Positions 35,695 to 44,991 of a DNA stretch of 61,933 nt are shown piece by piece. The notes under the pieces were generated by a model that saw only the letters and a program-made list of their open reading frames with translations, searched no databases and had not been told where the DNA came from. The DNA is from Lentimicrobiaceae bacterium (GTDB lineage: Bacteria > Bacteroidota > Bacteroidia > Bacteroidales > JAGNHN01), in NCBI GenBank assembly GCA_018001695.1, contig JAGNHN010000016.1, forward strand, positions 1 to 61,933, read 5' to 3'. The position numbers and the translations under genes are program-made. Every line of letters begins with the position of its first letter. Position 1 is the stretch's first letter.

Positions 35695-35793
35695 CTCAGA
35701 TTCGGTTTATAGGTTAAAGGTCAGCCCTAGCGGCTTTACGGCGTGCAAGGTAGTCAAACTTGGGCGGGGGTGCAAACAGTAAATCTAAAAAGA

Positions 35794-35826
35794 CTTGGGT
35801 TATGGCATAATCTTTGTATAATTTTG
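35794..35826 (+). promoter_or_regulatory. Predicted Bacteroidota promoter of the 35.85-kb gene
   Basis: CTTG (35794-35797) lies 21 nt before TAATTTTG (35819-35826), fitting the TTTG/TAnnTTTG -33/-7 pattern with the usual 19-21 nt spacing. It is 23 bp upstream of the start codon at 35850. Confidence 0.6.
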
Positions 35827-35849
35827 TCATCAACTTAAATCACCCCATT

Positions 35850-36824
35850 ATGCGTAAAATACTGCAAATCACCCTGGTTATCATATTTCCGCTGGGCCTG
35901 TTTTCCCAGGACAAGGTGTTCATGCCCTATCCTGAAGTCATCAATATGCATCCCGATTATCAATATTCCCTGACCCGCCTGTTCAGGACCTATGTCGTGC
36001 AGGAAGGCCGGTACGAATTGATCACGCCCGAGGCAGGGCAAGGTTATGCCCCTCCCATCAGTCCCGAAAACGCAAGGGTCAAAGCGAAAGAACTTGGAGC
36101 AAAGTATTATCTTATGGCAGAGTTCAACCAGATTTCAGATGTTGTCATCTCCAGTTTCACGATGTATGAAACTGAAACCGGCACGAAGTTCTGGTCAGAC
36201 ATGATGCGGGCGCTCACCCCCGATGACATTGACCCCATTCTGTCACGCCTGGCCCTGTCGATGGGAACAGCCGATAAAGCGTCCAAGAAATCAGACATAT
36301 ACAGTGTCACCAGCTACGATGCCATGGAACTCCGTCAGCAACGTTCACGGTATAACTTCGGCGTTACAGTAGGTGGCGCCCTGCCCTTCAATGCCAATGT
36401 GGATAAGCCTTTTGGTGCCGGGACAGGGATCATCTTCTCCTACGATTCCCGAAACCTTATATTTGATATCAAAGGTGAGTACTATTGGAGCGAAGCAGAT
36501 GTCTACAACATGAGTCTGGATGTGCTTTGGCCCCTTACTGCTGCGTCTGCAACGCCCTTCCTTCAGGGTGGACTCGGCCTTGCCGGCATGGATGTCTTAA
36601 GAATGAAAAAAGATGTGGATTGGTTCGGGAATGTATATGAGTACGAAGATTATGAGACCAACGGCGGGCTGATGCTGTTCCTGGGAGCCGGATACATTCT
36701 GAACAGAACCAGCGATGTCCACCTCAGGGCCGGTGGCCGCGTCTTTGTGCCTACCTTCAGCGTTGACGACCGCTTCATGCCTGGTCTGATGGTCAATCTC
36801 ACCATATTATTCGGGAGAAAATGA
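35850..36824 (+). CDS. Exported protein: LpoB/CsgG-like N-terminus plus outer-membrane barrel
   Basis: 324 residues from MRKILQ; 12 upstream in-frame codons would misplace the signal peptide (~1-20, ending LFSQ). Residues ~25-150 (YSLTRLFRTYVVQEGRYELI, AKELGAKYYLMAEFNQI, FTMYETETGTKFWSD) resemble the nucleotide-binding-like fold of CsgG/LpoB proteins, in which such sentences recur. The remainder (~165-324) is a small beta-barrel (YNFGVTVGGALPF, FLGAGYILNR, LTILFGRK). The function is not known; it may sense or anchor at the envelope. The next gene overlaps by 4 bp. Confidence 0.7.
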   Translation: MRKILQITLVIIFPLGLFSQDKVFMPYPEVINMHPDYQYSLTRLFRTYVVQEGRYELITPEAGQGYAPPISPENARVKAKELGAKYYLMAEFNQISDVVISSFTMYETETGTKFWSDMMRALTPDDIDPILSRLALSMGTADKASKKSDIYSVTSYDAMELRQQRSRYNFGVTVGGALPFNANVDKPFGAGTGIIFSYDSRNLIFDIKGEYYWSEADVYNMSLDVLWPLTAASATPFLQGGLGLAGMDVLRMKKDVDWFGNVYEYEDYETNGGLMLFLGAGYILNRTSDVHLRAGGRVFVPTFSVDDRFMPGLMVNLTILFGRK

Positions 36825-37204
36825 AGTATTTGATCATTGCCGGTGCGTTATTGATGCTGTTGCTGACATCCTGTGGTTCTACGAGGCTGATAGCTGACAA
36901 CCAACGTGCTGAAATCTATGTGGATGGCAGGTTCCAGGGTATGGGGACAGCCTATATACCCCGCACAGGTATACCGGTGAAAGCTACAGTCAGCACCTTC
37001 ATGAAAGGACGTCAGACTGGAGAAGTGGAGATCAAACGTCATTTTACCGGAACAACTTTTCTGCTGGGATGGATCACCTATGGCACCGGTTTTTTTTGGG
37101 GGTGGCGTTATCCCCGCGAGATATATATACCTGCCAATCGAAGGTCTGAAGAAGACCCGCAGCAGAATATCTGGATGAAACCACCAGGCAGCCCACGGGA
37201 ATAA
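36821..37204 (+). CDS. Small lipoprotein, PEGA-like
   Basis: 127 residues. Lipobox LLLTSC (~14-19). The mature part starts with a PEGA-like beta-sandwich (AEIYVDGRFQGMGTAYIPRTG), a hydrophobic hairpin (FLLGWITYGTGFFWGW) follows, and the tail is polar. PEGA-like modules usually bind cell-wall or surface ligands. It is translationally coupled to the LpoB/CsgG-like gene (ATGA overlap), so the two are likely to act together. Function unknown. Confidence 0.75.
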   Translation: MKYLIIAGALLMLLLTSCGSTRLIADNQRAEIYVDGRFQGMGTAYIPRTGIPVKATVSTFMKGRQTGEVEIKRHFTGTTFLLGWITYGTGFFWGWRYPREIYIPANRRSEEDPQQNIWMKPPGSPRE

Positions 37205-37210
37205 ACCACA

Positions 37211-37978
37211 TCAAGCATAACCAGCCAGTTTATAAGCCACCCACCCTATCATCTCATGTACCAGGATACGCCATTTCAATAAGGCATCGGTATCCGGAAC
37301 AAGCAGATGCTCAAGATCATACCTCCGTGAGCCAACCCATTTATCGGCAGGATAGGTATGAATCGCTATTCCTGCTTCCCGGAAGCTAGCGGCTGCACGG
37401 CGCATATGGCTGGCCGAAGTGATGAGTAAAACCGTATCCTGAATGCCTGCCTGCTGCAGTATCATGGCTACATTCTTTGCATTTTCGTATGTATTACGAC
37501 TAGTCGAATCAACGAGGATGTCATCATGGGGCACCCCGGCTACCAGCAGAAAATCACGCAGCCACGCGGCTTCGAACTCACTTTGATGCAGCGGATGACT
37601 TGGGCCCCCGGATAGTATTATAGATAACACCCTATCCTGCTTATAAAGCTCCAGGGCCTGTATTACCCGGTCCGCCGGCGCTCTGAATATCCGCCTATCC
37701 GTCGAATGGTCCATAGTAACCATATGCCCTCCCAGTACGACTGCTGCCGCATATACCGTATCAATTTCATTTACAGATTTTAACGGAAGCTCCCATCTGC
37801 GCATTACCTCATCAACCAGAAATGAATTCATCAGCAGATAAATCAATCCGAATGCAATCAATGCCCTGCGCCGGATGCGCTCCCGCGACTTTCCCAGCCA
37901 AATCCAAAGTATCGCGGCCAGGATCCAGGCAGAGGGCGCCAGAAAGTAATGTAATATTTTGGAGATACAGTAGAACAT
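37211..37978 (-). CDS. YdcF family (DUF218) membrane protein
   Basis: 255 residues from MFYCISK; the ORF start further upstream overlaps the VWA gene, whereas this start lies 10 bp after its stop codon. Two N-terminal membrane helices (~9-25 and 36-54) precede a DUF218 domain: AAVVLGGHM, ALELYKQDRVLSIILSGG, DILVDSTSRNTYENA, LLITSASHMRRAAASF. The SRNTYENA stretch is the family signature. Relatives (SanA/YdcF, ElyC) act in envelope and peptidoglycan precursor balance. It is likely co-transcribed with the VWA-like gene upstream. Confidence 0.88.
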   Translation of the reverse strand: MFYCISKILHYFLAPSAWILAAILWIWLGKSRERIRRRALIAFGLIYLLMNSFLVDEVMRRWELPLKSVNEIDTVYAAAVVLGGHMVTMDHSTDRRIFRAPADRVIQALELYKQDRVLSIILSGGPSHPLHQSEFEAAWLRDFLLVAGVPHDDILVDSTSRNTYENAKNVAMILQQAGIQDTVLLITSASHMRRAAASFREAGIAIHTYPADKWVGSRRYDLEHLLVPDTDALLKWRILVHEMIGWVAYKLAGYA

Positions 37979-37988
37979 AGGACGGGTA

Positions 37989-40070
37989 TCAGTAACCGCC
38001 GAACCACTTTCGCATAAACCATTCAAGACTAAGCATCAGGAGAATGATGGCAAAGACCCATTTCAGGTTAACCAGGTCATTGAACTTCTTTTGGGCATAC
38101 TCCACCGGCTTAACTTCATCACGGGTCCTGATCAGCTTCCCGATGTCGTCCATCCTGTCAGGTGTCAGCATTTCTCCGCCACTGCCCGATGCCAGGGCAT
38201 ACAAAAACGCATGGTCAGCCCGGGATGAAGTCAGTTCTGCCTTGACGGGACTTATTGTGAAGCTGCCATTCTTTTTATACATACTGCCTCCCAGACTGGT
38301 ATTGGCCTCGTAGACATAAGAACCGGGCGCCAGTGAGCCTGCATTAAGATAGTATGCATTGCCCCTTCTTGAAAACTGAAATGGGTAACGTTTACCGTCT
38401 TCATCGGCAATCTGTATCTGAGCATCGGGCGTATTGACCAGCTCGTAGGCATCATTATATAATTCTGCCTCAATTACAATCTCCTCATTTTCAGGATAAT
38501 CATATCTGGCAATCACCCTGAACCTACTACGGTCCTCACGAACCGAAAGGAACTGAACAGTTTTATTGATCCACTCATCAAATGCCTGATGGTTGCCCGC
38601 ATCCATATAATTCTGAATACGCCATTTCCATATGCCCTCACCGCAGACAATACCGGATCGTCTCTCCGGATCTTTGTTAAAAGCTATCAGGGGATAATCA
38701 GATACCACAGTACCCAATTTCTGAAACAACAATACATCTGTTGACGTAGTAATCCGGTATTCAGCAAAAGGCGAAACCAGGGGCGGAAACTTGCGCAGAG
38801 ATTCCCTCATTCCAGAAGAAATGGTAAACAATGCAAATGCTTCAGATAAGGCAGGCTGAGCTTCATTGATACCCTTCTTTGCCTGGATAATCCGCACGCC
38901 AAGGTTCATCTCATTGAAAGCCCGTAAGTCGGTCTGTTGGCCGGTGAACACGAGCAACGGCACTTTTTCCTCTTTCGCCGCGGTTAACACAGATTTTACG
39001 GGATACTTCAAAGAAGGCAACTGGTGAAGGATGACGAGATTGTACTCATTGATGCTGGTAACCGGATCGGCTGCCATACGCAACGTGATCTCATAATTCT
39101 CGTTGTCTTCCAGGCTCTGTTTGATGGCGCCAATATCAGGGTGAGGCGCAGCGGCAAGGATGAGAACCTTCTGCCTGGCATCCAGGACTTCAACGAACAC
39201 ATCCAGGGTGTTGTTCTGCGCATTCACTTCATTATTCAATACCTGCAGCGCCAATGACAGGCGCATAACCCCACTCCGGTCGGCTTCCATGATAAATGTA
39301 TGGGCATAGCTAAAATCACGGGAGGAAGCTTTTAAGGTATGGCTATCCATTACCTGACCATCACGGCTGACGGTGAGGCGAAGAGTTTCGTTTTCGCAGT
39401 CTGTCGCTCGCAGGATGACTTCGACGGGAAAGCGGTTGTTGAGGTAGGTAATGCGGTTGAAATGGGCGCGGACAAGGATGGCATCTTTCTGGACATTTGT
39501 GTCGCCCAGGGCGATGGTATACACTGGAAAGGGGTAGCTCATCCCACTGAAGACCGGGTTATAACCGCGATTCAGGATTCCATCCGACGCAACTATTACA
39601 GCACCAATATTCCTGTTAAGGTATCGCGCATCGACCTCATCAAAAACACGGCTGAAATCGGAGTATTTGTCGCCAAAATCTGCATCAGTCCCGTCGCGGA
39701 GCCGGTCACCAAACAACACTGGCCGTACTTCATAATTGCCGGATAAATCGCGGATGAGATCTTTCCAACCTTCCAGGAAGGCAGACCGCACCTCATTCGA
39801 GTCACGACCGGCTATCATTGAGGCACTGTTATCCAGGGCAAAAACGACGATGGGCTTCTCGGTATAGCGGAAAACACTCCGTATCATGGGAGACAGCAGT
39901 AGAAATGACAGGATGCTGACAGCGAGGAAGCGGGCTGTTGCCATCACCCAGCGGGCCCAGAACGGGTAAGGACCCCTTTTCTCTCTGAAGTATAAAATGC
40001 CGGCTATCGTCAATCCTGCAAGGAGACAGAATACGATAAACCAGGCCGGGTATGCCGTGATAATCCGCAC
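37989..40070 (-). CDS. Membrane-anchored VWA domain protein
   Basis: 693 residues. Two N-terminal membrane helices (~10-28 and 44-63) are followed by a von Willebrand A domain whose MIDAS motif is Asp80-x-Ser82-x-Ser84 (ALDNSASM). Beta-sandwich segments (~200-300) come next, then a glutamine-amidotransferase-like alpha/beta domain (~300-400, VLILAAAPHPDIGAIKQSL), and a C-terminal membrane helix (~670-687). This is the layout of large Bacteroidota VWA proteins thought to work at the inner membrane with BatA-like systems; no MoxR ATPase is beside it. The function is undetermined. Confidence 0.8.
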   Translation of the reverse strand: MRIITAYPAWFIVFCLLAGLTIAGILYFREKRGPYPFWARWVMATARFLAVSILSFLLLSPMIRSVFRYTEKPIVVFALDNSASMIAGRDSNEVRSAFLEGWKDLIRDLSGNYEVRPVLFGDRLRDGTDADFGDKYSDFSRVFDEVDARYLNRNIGAVIVASDGILNRGYNPVFSGMSYPFPVYTIALGDTNVQKDAILVRAHFNRITYLNNRFPVEVILRATDCENETLRLTVSRDGQVMDSHTLKASSRDFSYAHTFIMEADRSGVMRLSLALQVLNNEVNAQNNTLDVFVEVLDARQKVLILAAAPHPDIGAIKQSLEDNENYEITLRMAADPVTSINEYNLVILHQLPSLKYPVKSVLTAAKEEKVPLLVFTGQQTDLRAFNEMNLGVRIIQAKKGINEAQPALSEAFALFTISSGMRESLRKFPPLVSPFAEYRITTSTDVLLFQKLGTVVSDYPLIAFNKDPERRSGIVCGEGIWKWRIQNYMDAGNHQAFDEWINKTVQFLSVREDRSRFRVIARYDYPENEEIVIEAELYNDAYELVNTPDAQIQIADEDGKRYPFQFSRRGNAYYLNAGSLAPGSYVYEANTSLGGSMYKKNGSFTISPVKAELTSSRADHAFLYALASGSGGEMLTPDRMDDIGKLIRTRDEVKPVEYAQKKFNDLVNLKWVFAIILLMLSLEWFMRKWFGGY

Positions 40071-40096
40071 TTTGCTATGTTTAAATTACTTTAAGT

Positions 40097-40798
40097 TTAG
40101 CGTGAGAAAGAAGTCAACACGCTATAATTCTCCAGTTTACCGTTACTCCCATAAGAAGCCATTTTTACAACCCCGACTCCTTCCGCAATCCATTCTTCAG
40201 ACTTTGACTTGACCTTCATCAGGAGTTTGGTTTCGGTATCGTAGGCAATCTTATAGCATTCGAAAGTGCCCGCCGGTGTGGTTAGATTCTCTTTCGCTTC
40301 CACAACCCGGTCTGATACAACAACTTGCATGCTCATCATCTTCATCCCCTGGTTCATAATGGTAATATTCATCACGCCGCCTTTGAGAACCTGTCCAACC
40401 TGCAGACTGGACGGAAACTCGAGTTGGTCGCCATCAATCTGTACTTCCATGCCCTCATATGCACCCATCATGGCAGGTCCCAGTAGTTTTTTCATATCCA
40501 CCCGAATCAATCCATCCTGGCAACTGATCTCAAAATCACCGCTAAACTGCTCTGCACCTTTATCATCCCTGAATAACTGGGACATAACATACGCCATTCC
40601 CCCGTCTATCTGCCGGATTGATTTCACTTTCTGTACCGAAGACCCGGAGAGCTTATCCTTCTTGTCATAATGCCTCATTTCGATTGTAAATCCCTCCTTA
40701 TAAGGGAAATAGGCATTGCAGTCCTGAGCCACTATCTGCACTGAACCCATAAAGGCAAGCAATAAAATGCCGAACAATAAGTTTCTGGTAGGTTTCAT
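40097..40798 (-). CDS. Exported protein, DUF3108/TapB-like
   Basis: 233 residues from MKPTRNLL, which begins the signal peptide (~1-25, ending QIVAQ). The open frame continues upstream but overlaps the divergent TonB receptor region. The mature part is beta-rich: CNAYFPYKEGFTIEMRHYDKKDKLSG, then LEFPSSLQVGQVLKGG, and PAGTFECYKIAYDTETKL, ending EGVGVVKMASYGSNGKLENY. This pattern (stiff 'pfkeG' start, 'tPaGtFecyKi', 'apGvGvVk') is shared by DUF3108-like proteins of this phylum, some named TapB. Function unknown; periplasmic. It is 26 bp upstream of the VWA gene on the opposite side but on the same strand. Confidence 0.75.
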   Translation of the reverse strand: MKPTRNLLFGILLLAFMGSVQIVAQDCNAYFPYKEGFTIEMRHYDKKDKLSGSSVQKVKSIRQIDGGMAYVMSQLFRDDKGAEQFSGDFEISCQDGLIRVDMKKLLGPAMMGAYEGMEVQIDGDQLEFPSSLQVGQVLKGGVMNITIMNQGMKMMSMQVVVSDRVVEAKENLTTPAGTFECYKIAYDTETKLLMKVKSKSEEWIAEGVGVVKMASYGSNGKLENYSVLTSFSR

Positions 40799-40920
40799 AA
40801 TTGGAATGATTTTTGGATACAATGGCCAAAGATACGTTTTTCTGAGCGGCCCTACATCACATAAGGCCATGCGGATTGCTACCAAACACATGTATATTTG
40901 TTTATTCAAACCCAAATAAT

Positions 40921-43275
40921 ATGCATCGAATCCTTCTGTTGCTCACCCTTTTATGTATGTTACTCCTCCCCCAATTCCTGGGTGCCCAATCCAAAAACCG
41001 AACCCTGAGCGGTTACGTTACTGAAGAAGGCAGCCGGGAGTTACTAATAGGCGTCAATGTCTACTTCCCGGAAATATCCAAGGGCACCACCACCAACCGC
41101 TATGGATTCTATTCCATCACAGTGCCACCTGGCCGTTACCAGGTCATCTTCTCTTATGTTGGATATCAGCCTGAGGTCAGAAGCATCCAGCTTGAAAATG
41201 ATATGAGTGTCAATATCGCACTGAAATCCAGCATTGAGTTGGAAGGGGTTGAAGTGAAAGCCACACCATATGAGAGGATAAGTGAGGCAATACAGATGAG
41301 CACCATCGTTCTGCCTGTCCAGCAAGTCAGGGATATCCCCGCCCTGCTGGGAGAAAAGGATGTGTTCAAGGCGCTTCAACTGATGCCGGGTGTACAATCC
41401 GGTTCGGAAGGAAGCAGCGGATTGTATGTGAGGGGTGGTGGACCTGACCAGAACCTCATTATTCTGGATGACGCTACGGTTTACAATGCCAACCACCTCT
41501 TTGGCTTTTTCAGCCTTTTTAACGGCGACGCTCTAAAGAGCATTGAGCTGACAAAAGGCGGGTTTCCTGCGCGCTATGGCGGACGCCTGTCCTCTGTGGT
41601 AGATATGAATATGAAAGATGGGAATAAAGAAAAGCTGCAAGGTACGGCAGGCATCGGACTGATTTCATCGCGCCTGGTGCTTGAGGGACCAATCGTCAAA
41701 GAAAAATCCAGTTTCCTTGTATCGGCAAGGCGAACCTACCTGGACGCCCTGACGATGCCTTTTCAACCTGAGGATTCACGGGGCGGCTATTATTTTTATG
41801 ACCTGAATGCTAAGGTTAATTATGACTTCGGACCGAAAAACAAACTCTACCTCAGCGGGTACTTCGGAAGGGATAAATTCTATTTCAAAGAAACCTATGT
41901 CAATTCGAAGTCACAAGCCGGATTGTTTTGGGAAAATGGCACGGGTACACTCAGGTGGAATCATCTATTCAACAACAAGCTTTTCAGCAATACTTCTCTC
42001 ATTCTTAGCAACTACCGCCTGAACATATTCACGGAAGAAAAATATAACAACAGTGAATTTGAGCTTTCATATCAATCAGGCATTCGTGACATATCCGTAA
42101 AACATGACCTTGATTACAGCCTCTCTCCCAACCATCAGATCAGGGGCGGATTCCTGGTCACCTTCCACAAATTTACCCCAAGTGCCATTGTACTCAAAGA
42201 CAGTGATGCAGACATCTTCGACCGTAAAATAAAGGCAATCAACAATATAGAATCAGGTATCTATATCGAAGATGAAGCCCGGTTCGGATCAGCATTCCGT
42301 GTCAACACCGGCATCAGGGTAAGTGGTTTTACGCATGAGAACAAGACCATCATACGGCCCGAACCCCGTATTTCGATGGCTTATAAGCTACGATCCGATT
42401 TATCGGCTAAAGCATCCTTCGCCATCATGAACCAGTACGTACATCTACTCAGCAATACGGGGCTGGGCTTACCGACGGATCTTTGGGTTCCCTCGACTTC
42501 AAATATAGGTCCGCAGCAAAGCTGGCAGGTGGCAGCCGGGCTCGCCAGGGATCTCATCAGCAGAAACCTGGAACTGAGCATCGAAGGCTACTACAAGAAA
42601 AGCAATGACCTACTGGGATACAAGGATGGCGCTAGCTTCCTGCTGATCGATGACCCGACAGATGCAGAAGAATTTAACTGGGAAGATAACATCACCCAGG
42701 GTCAGGGCTGGTCTTATGGTGCTGAAGTATTATTACAGCGAAAAACCGGTAAGCTCACGGGCTGGATCGGATATACGCTCTCCTGGACGCAGCGACAGTT
42801 TGATGACATCAACCAGGGCGAGAAGTTTTATGCCAAATATGACAGAAGGCATGACGTATCAGTCGTGGGGATATACAAGATTACAGACGACATCACCATC
42901 AGCGGTACATGGGTTTATGGAACAGGAAATGCCATAACCCTTCCATTGGCCGACTATCATGCCATCATCCATAATCCTGTGACTACTGAACAGGAATACT
43001 ACAACCAATGGTATTATGTAACCGATTACGGTGGAAAGAATGCCTTCCGGATGGCTGCTTATCACAGACTGGATTTTGCCGTTCAATTCCACAAGGAAAA
43101 GGAGCACTACAAGCGTACCGTGGAACTGGGTGTTTACAATGTATATAACCGAAGGAATCCTTTCTTTTACTATATCGGGAGCACCGGCGATTTCACCAGC
43201 CAGGAGAAGAAAGTGCTGAAGCAGGTATCACTGTTTCCGCTCATTCCATCCATTTCTTACACCATCGATTTTTAA
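40921..43275 (+). CDS. TonB-dependent receptor with carboxypeptidase-like N-domain
   Basis: 784 residues from MHRILLLL, where the signal peptide starts (~1-22, ending LGAQ). A carboxypeptidase-regulatory-like domain spans ~25-110 and a plug domain ~115-230 (IPALLGEKDVFKALQLMPGV, GLYVRGGGPDQNLIILDDATV, GGFPARYGGRLSSVVDM). The barrel continues to the end, with the last strand PSISYTIDF. The plug sequence is the kind seen beside DUF4249 lipoproteins, and one lies 18 bp downstream, so the two form a receptor/lipoprotein pair. The ligand is unknown. Confidence 0.92.
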   Translation: MHRILLLLTLLCMLLLPQFLGAQSKNRTLSGYVTEEGSRELLIGVNVYFPEISKGTTTNRYGFYSITVPPGRYQVIFSYVGYQPEVRSIQLENDMSVNIALKSSIELEGVEVKATPYERISEAIQMSTIVLPVQQVRDIPALLGEKDVFKALQLMPGVQSGSEGSSGLYVRGGGPDQNLIILDDATVYNANHLFGFFSLFNGDALKSIELTKGGFPARYGGRLSSVVDMNMKDGNKEKLQGTAGIGLISSRLVLEGPIVKEKSSFLVSARRTYLDALTMPFQPEDSRGGYYFYDLNAKVNYDFGPKNKLYLSGYFGRDKFYFKETYVNSKSQAGLFWENGTGTLRWNHLFNNKLFSNTSLILSNYRLNIFTEEKYNNSEFELSYQSGIRDISVKHDLDYSLSPNHQIRGGFLVTFHKFTPSAIVLKDSDADIFDRKIKAINNIESGIYIEDEARFGSAFRVNTGIRVSGFTHENKTIIRPEPRISMAYKLRSDLSAKASFAIMNQYVHLLSNTGLGLPTDLWVPSTSNIGPQQSWQVAAGLARDLISRNLELSIEGYYKKSNDLLGYKDGASFLLIDDPTDAEEFNWEDNITQGQGWSYGAEVLLQRKTGKLTGWIGYTLSWTQRQFDDINQGEKFYAKYDRRHDVSVVGIYKITDDITISGTWVYGTGNAITLPLADYHAIIHNPVTTEQEYYNQWYYVTDYGGKNAFRMAAYHRLDFAVQFHKEKEHYKRTVELGVYNVYNRRNPFFYYIGSTGDFTSQEKKVLKQVSLFPLIPSISYTIDF

Positions 43276-43293
43276 AACAACCGGAGGACATCT

Positions 43294-44133
43294 ATGAAAA
43301 CCATCATAAAAACATCGATTGCAGGAATCCTTTTTCTTCTGACAGTTGCCTGTGAAAAAATTGTTACCAATGTTGATCTGCCTGATTATGAAGCAAAACT
43401 GGTTGTGCAGTGTTTTCTGTCTCCGGAGAATGAGAACATTGAGGTATTTGTCAGTGAATCAGTTCCCATTTTCTCCACGACACAGCCTGGTTCAACCAAC
43501 AGCATCATCAATGCAACCGTAAGGCTGGAAGGTCCCGGGCAAAATGTGATCCTCCCCTTCAGCGAGGTGAAACAGAGATACATCCTCCCGGCCAGCTCCT
43601 TTTCTGTCGTAGGAGGTGAAACCTACCACCTTTATGTCAGCGTCCCCGACGGCCGGCAGGTGAAGGGCAGCACAACAGTGCCGCTGGCACTGAGTCAGAA
43701 CCTTGAAATAACGGAGCTAGAAGAGTTACCGGGGGGATATGGTGAATACAAGCTGGCGATGCGCATGCAGGATATGCCTGGCGAGGGGAACTTCTACCGC
43801 GTCACAGCCTATCAGGTCTTCGAAGACGCATTCATTGGTGGATCCACCTACACCTGGGAATTGTATTTTGATAAAGGGGAAACACTGGTGAGTGATCAGG
43901 GTAGAGATAGTTACACCTTCACTTACCGTTCCACTTTCTACTGTCCGGATTGCAAGGAACTGCAAGCCTTACTACTGACCACGGATGAGGCATATTACCG
44001 TTACCATAAAAGCGTTTATGGCTTCACCGGAGATGATCCCTTCTCTGAACCCGTTATTGTATACAGCAATATTGAAGGAGGACTGGGTGTGTTCAGCTCC
44101 TATCGTCAGTTCAAACTTACCAGACAGCTGTAG
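43294..44133 (+). CDS. DUF4249 family lipoprotein
   Basis: 279 residues. Lipobox LLTVAC (~15-20), then a beta-rich DUF4249 fold (LVVQCFLSPENENIEVFVSESVPI, NATVRLEGPG, YHLYVSVPDGRQVKGSTTVP), typical of proteins encoded next to TonB receptors in Bacteroidota. A GGAGG ribosome-binding site at 43283-43287 precedes its ATG. Outer-membrane-anchored partner of the upstream receptor, by position. Two cysteines (CPDC) occur near residue 216. Confidence 0.88.
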   Translation: MKTIIKTSIAGILFLLTVACEKIVTNVDLPDYEAKLVVQCFLSPENENIEVFVSESVPIFSTTQPGSTNSIINATVRLEGPGQNVILPFSEVKQRYILPASSFSVVGGETYHLYVSVPDGRQVKGSTTVPLALSQNLEITELEELPGGYGEYKLAMRMQDMPGEGNFYRVTAYQVFEDAFIGGSTYTWELYFDKGETLVSDQGRDSYTFTYRSTFYCPDCKELQALLLTTDEAYYRYHKSVYGFTGDDPFSEPVIVYSNIEGGLGVFSSYRQFKLTRQL

Positions 44134-44145
44134 CGATGAGCTTTA

Positions 44146-44892
44146 TCAGGTATTCATGGCACCGCAAACACTGATAACCTGACCACTCACATAAGCAGAT
44201 AGCTCAGAAGCCAGGAACACCGCTGCATTGGCGACATCATCCGGGGTGCCGGCACGTTTCAGGGGAATAGCATTGACCCAGTTCTTACGGACATCATCCG
44301 GCAATTTGGCCGTCATTTCAGTTTCAATGAATCCGGGAGCAATGGCGTTGCAACGGATATTCCGTGATCCCAATTCCTGCGCCAGACTCTTGGTAAAACC
44401 GATCATGCCTGCCTTGGATGCTGCATAATTGGATTGCCCGGCATTGCCACTCACGCCTACCACAGAACTCATGTTGATGATGGCACCATACCTTTGCTTC
44501 ATCATAGGTTTAATTGCGGCGCGACTCAGATTGAATGCTGATTTGAGGTTCACCTGGATGACGCTGTCCCATTCAGCCTCACTCATCCGCATCAGCAGGT
44601 TGTCGCGGGTAATACCGGCATTATTGACCAGAATATCAAGGGTGCCGAAATATGCGATGACCTCATTAACAAGCTGCTCAGCCTGCGAAAAATCGGATGC
44701 ATCCGAGGCATAACCCTTGGCCTTGACGCCCATAGACTGGAGCTCTGCTTCCAATGCTTCAGCAATCTCATCATACCGCAGATCTGAGAATGCAATTTGC
44801 GCACCATGTTGTGCGAAAGTCAGGGCGATAGCCTTGCCTATTCCGCGGCTTCCGCCGGTAACCAGGGCAACTTTTCCTTCCAGTAGCTTCAT
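44146..44892 (-). CDS. fabG: 3-oxoacyl-[acyl-carrier-protein] reductase FabG
   Basis: 248 residues, classical short-chain dehydrogenase. The NAD(P)-binding GGSRGIG is at ~13-19, NNAG at ~89-92, and the catalytic triad includes Ser in MSSVVG and Tyr-x3-Lys in YAASK, with the PGFIETEMT loop after. It reduces beta-ketoacyl-ACP in fatty acid elongation. Other fab genes are absent nearby. It lies convergent with the DUF4249 gene (12-bp gap). Confidence 0.92.
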   Translation of the reverse strand: MKLLEGKVALVTGGSRGIGKAIALTFAQHGAQIAFSDLRYDEIAEALEAELQSMGVKAKGYASDASDFSQAEQLVNEVIAYFGTLDILVNNAGITRDNLLMRMSEAEWDSVIQVNLKSAFNLSRAAIKPMMKQRYGAIINMSSVVGVSGNAGQSNYAASKAGMIGFTKSLAQELGSRNIRCNAIAPGFIETEMTAKLPDDVRKNWVNAIPLKRAGTPDDVANAAVFLASELSAYVSGQVISVCGAMNT

Positions 44893-44991
44893 TTAGTTGA
44901 TTGATTTGGTTTGAGTTAGGTTGATATAAATACCTTTTCCCTGCCCGTCTGGCCGTTCTCCCATCCTATATGTAAGGAGGTTTCTCATGCA

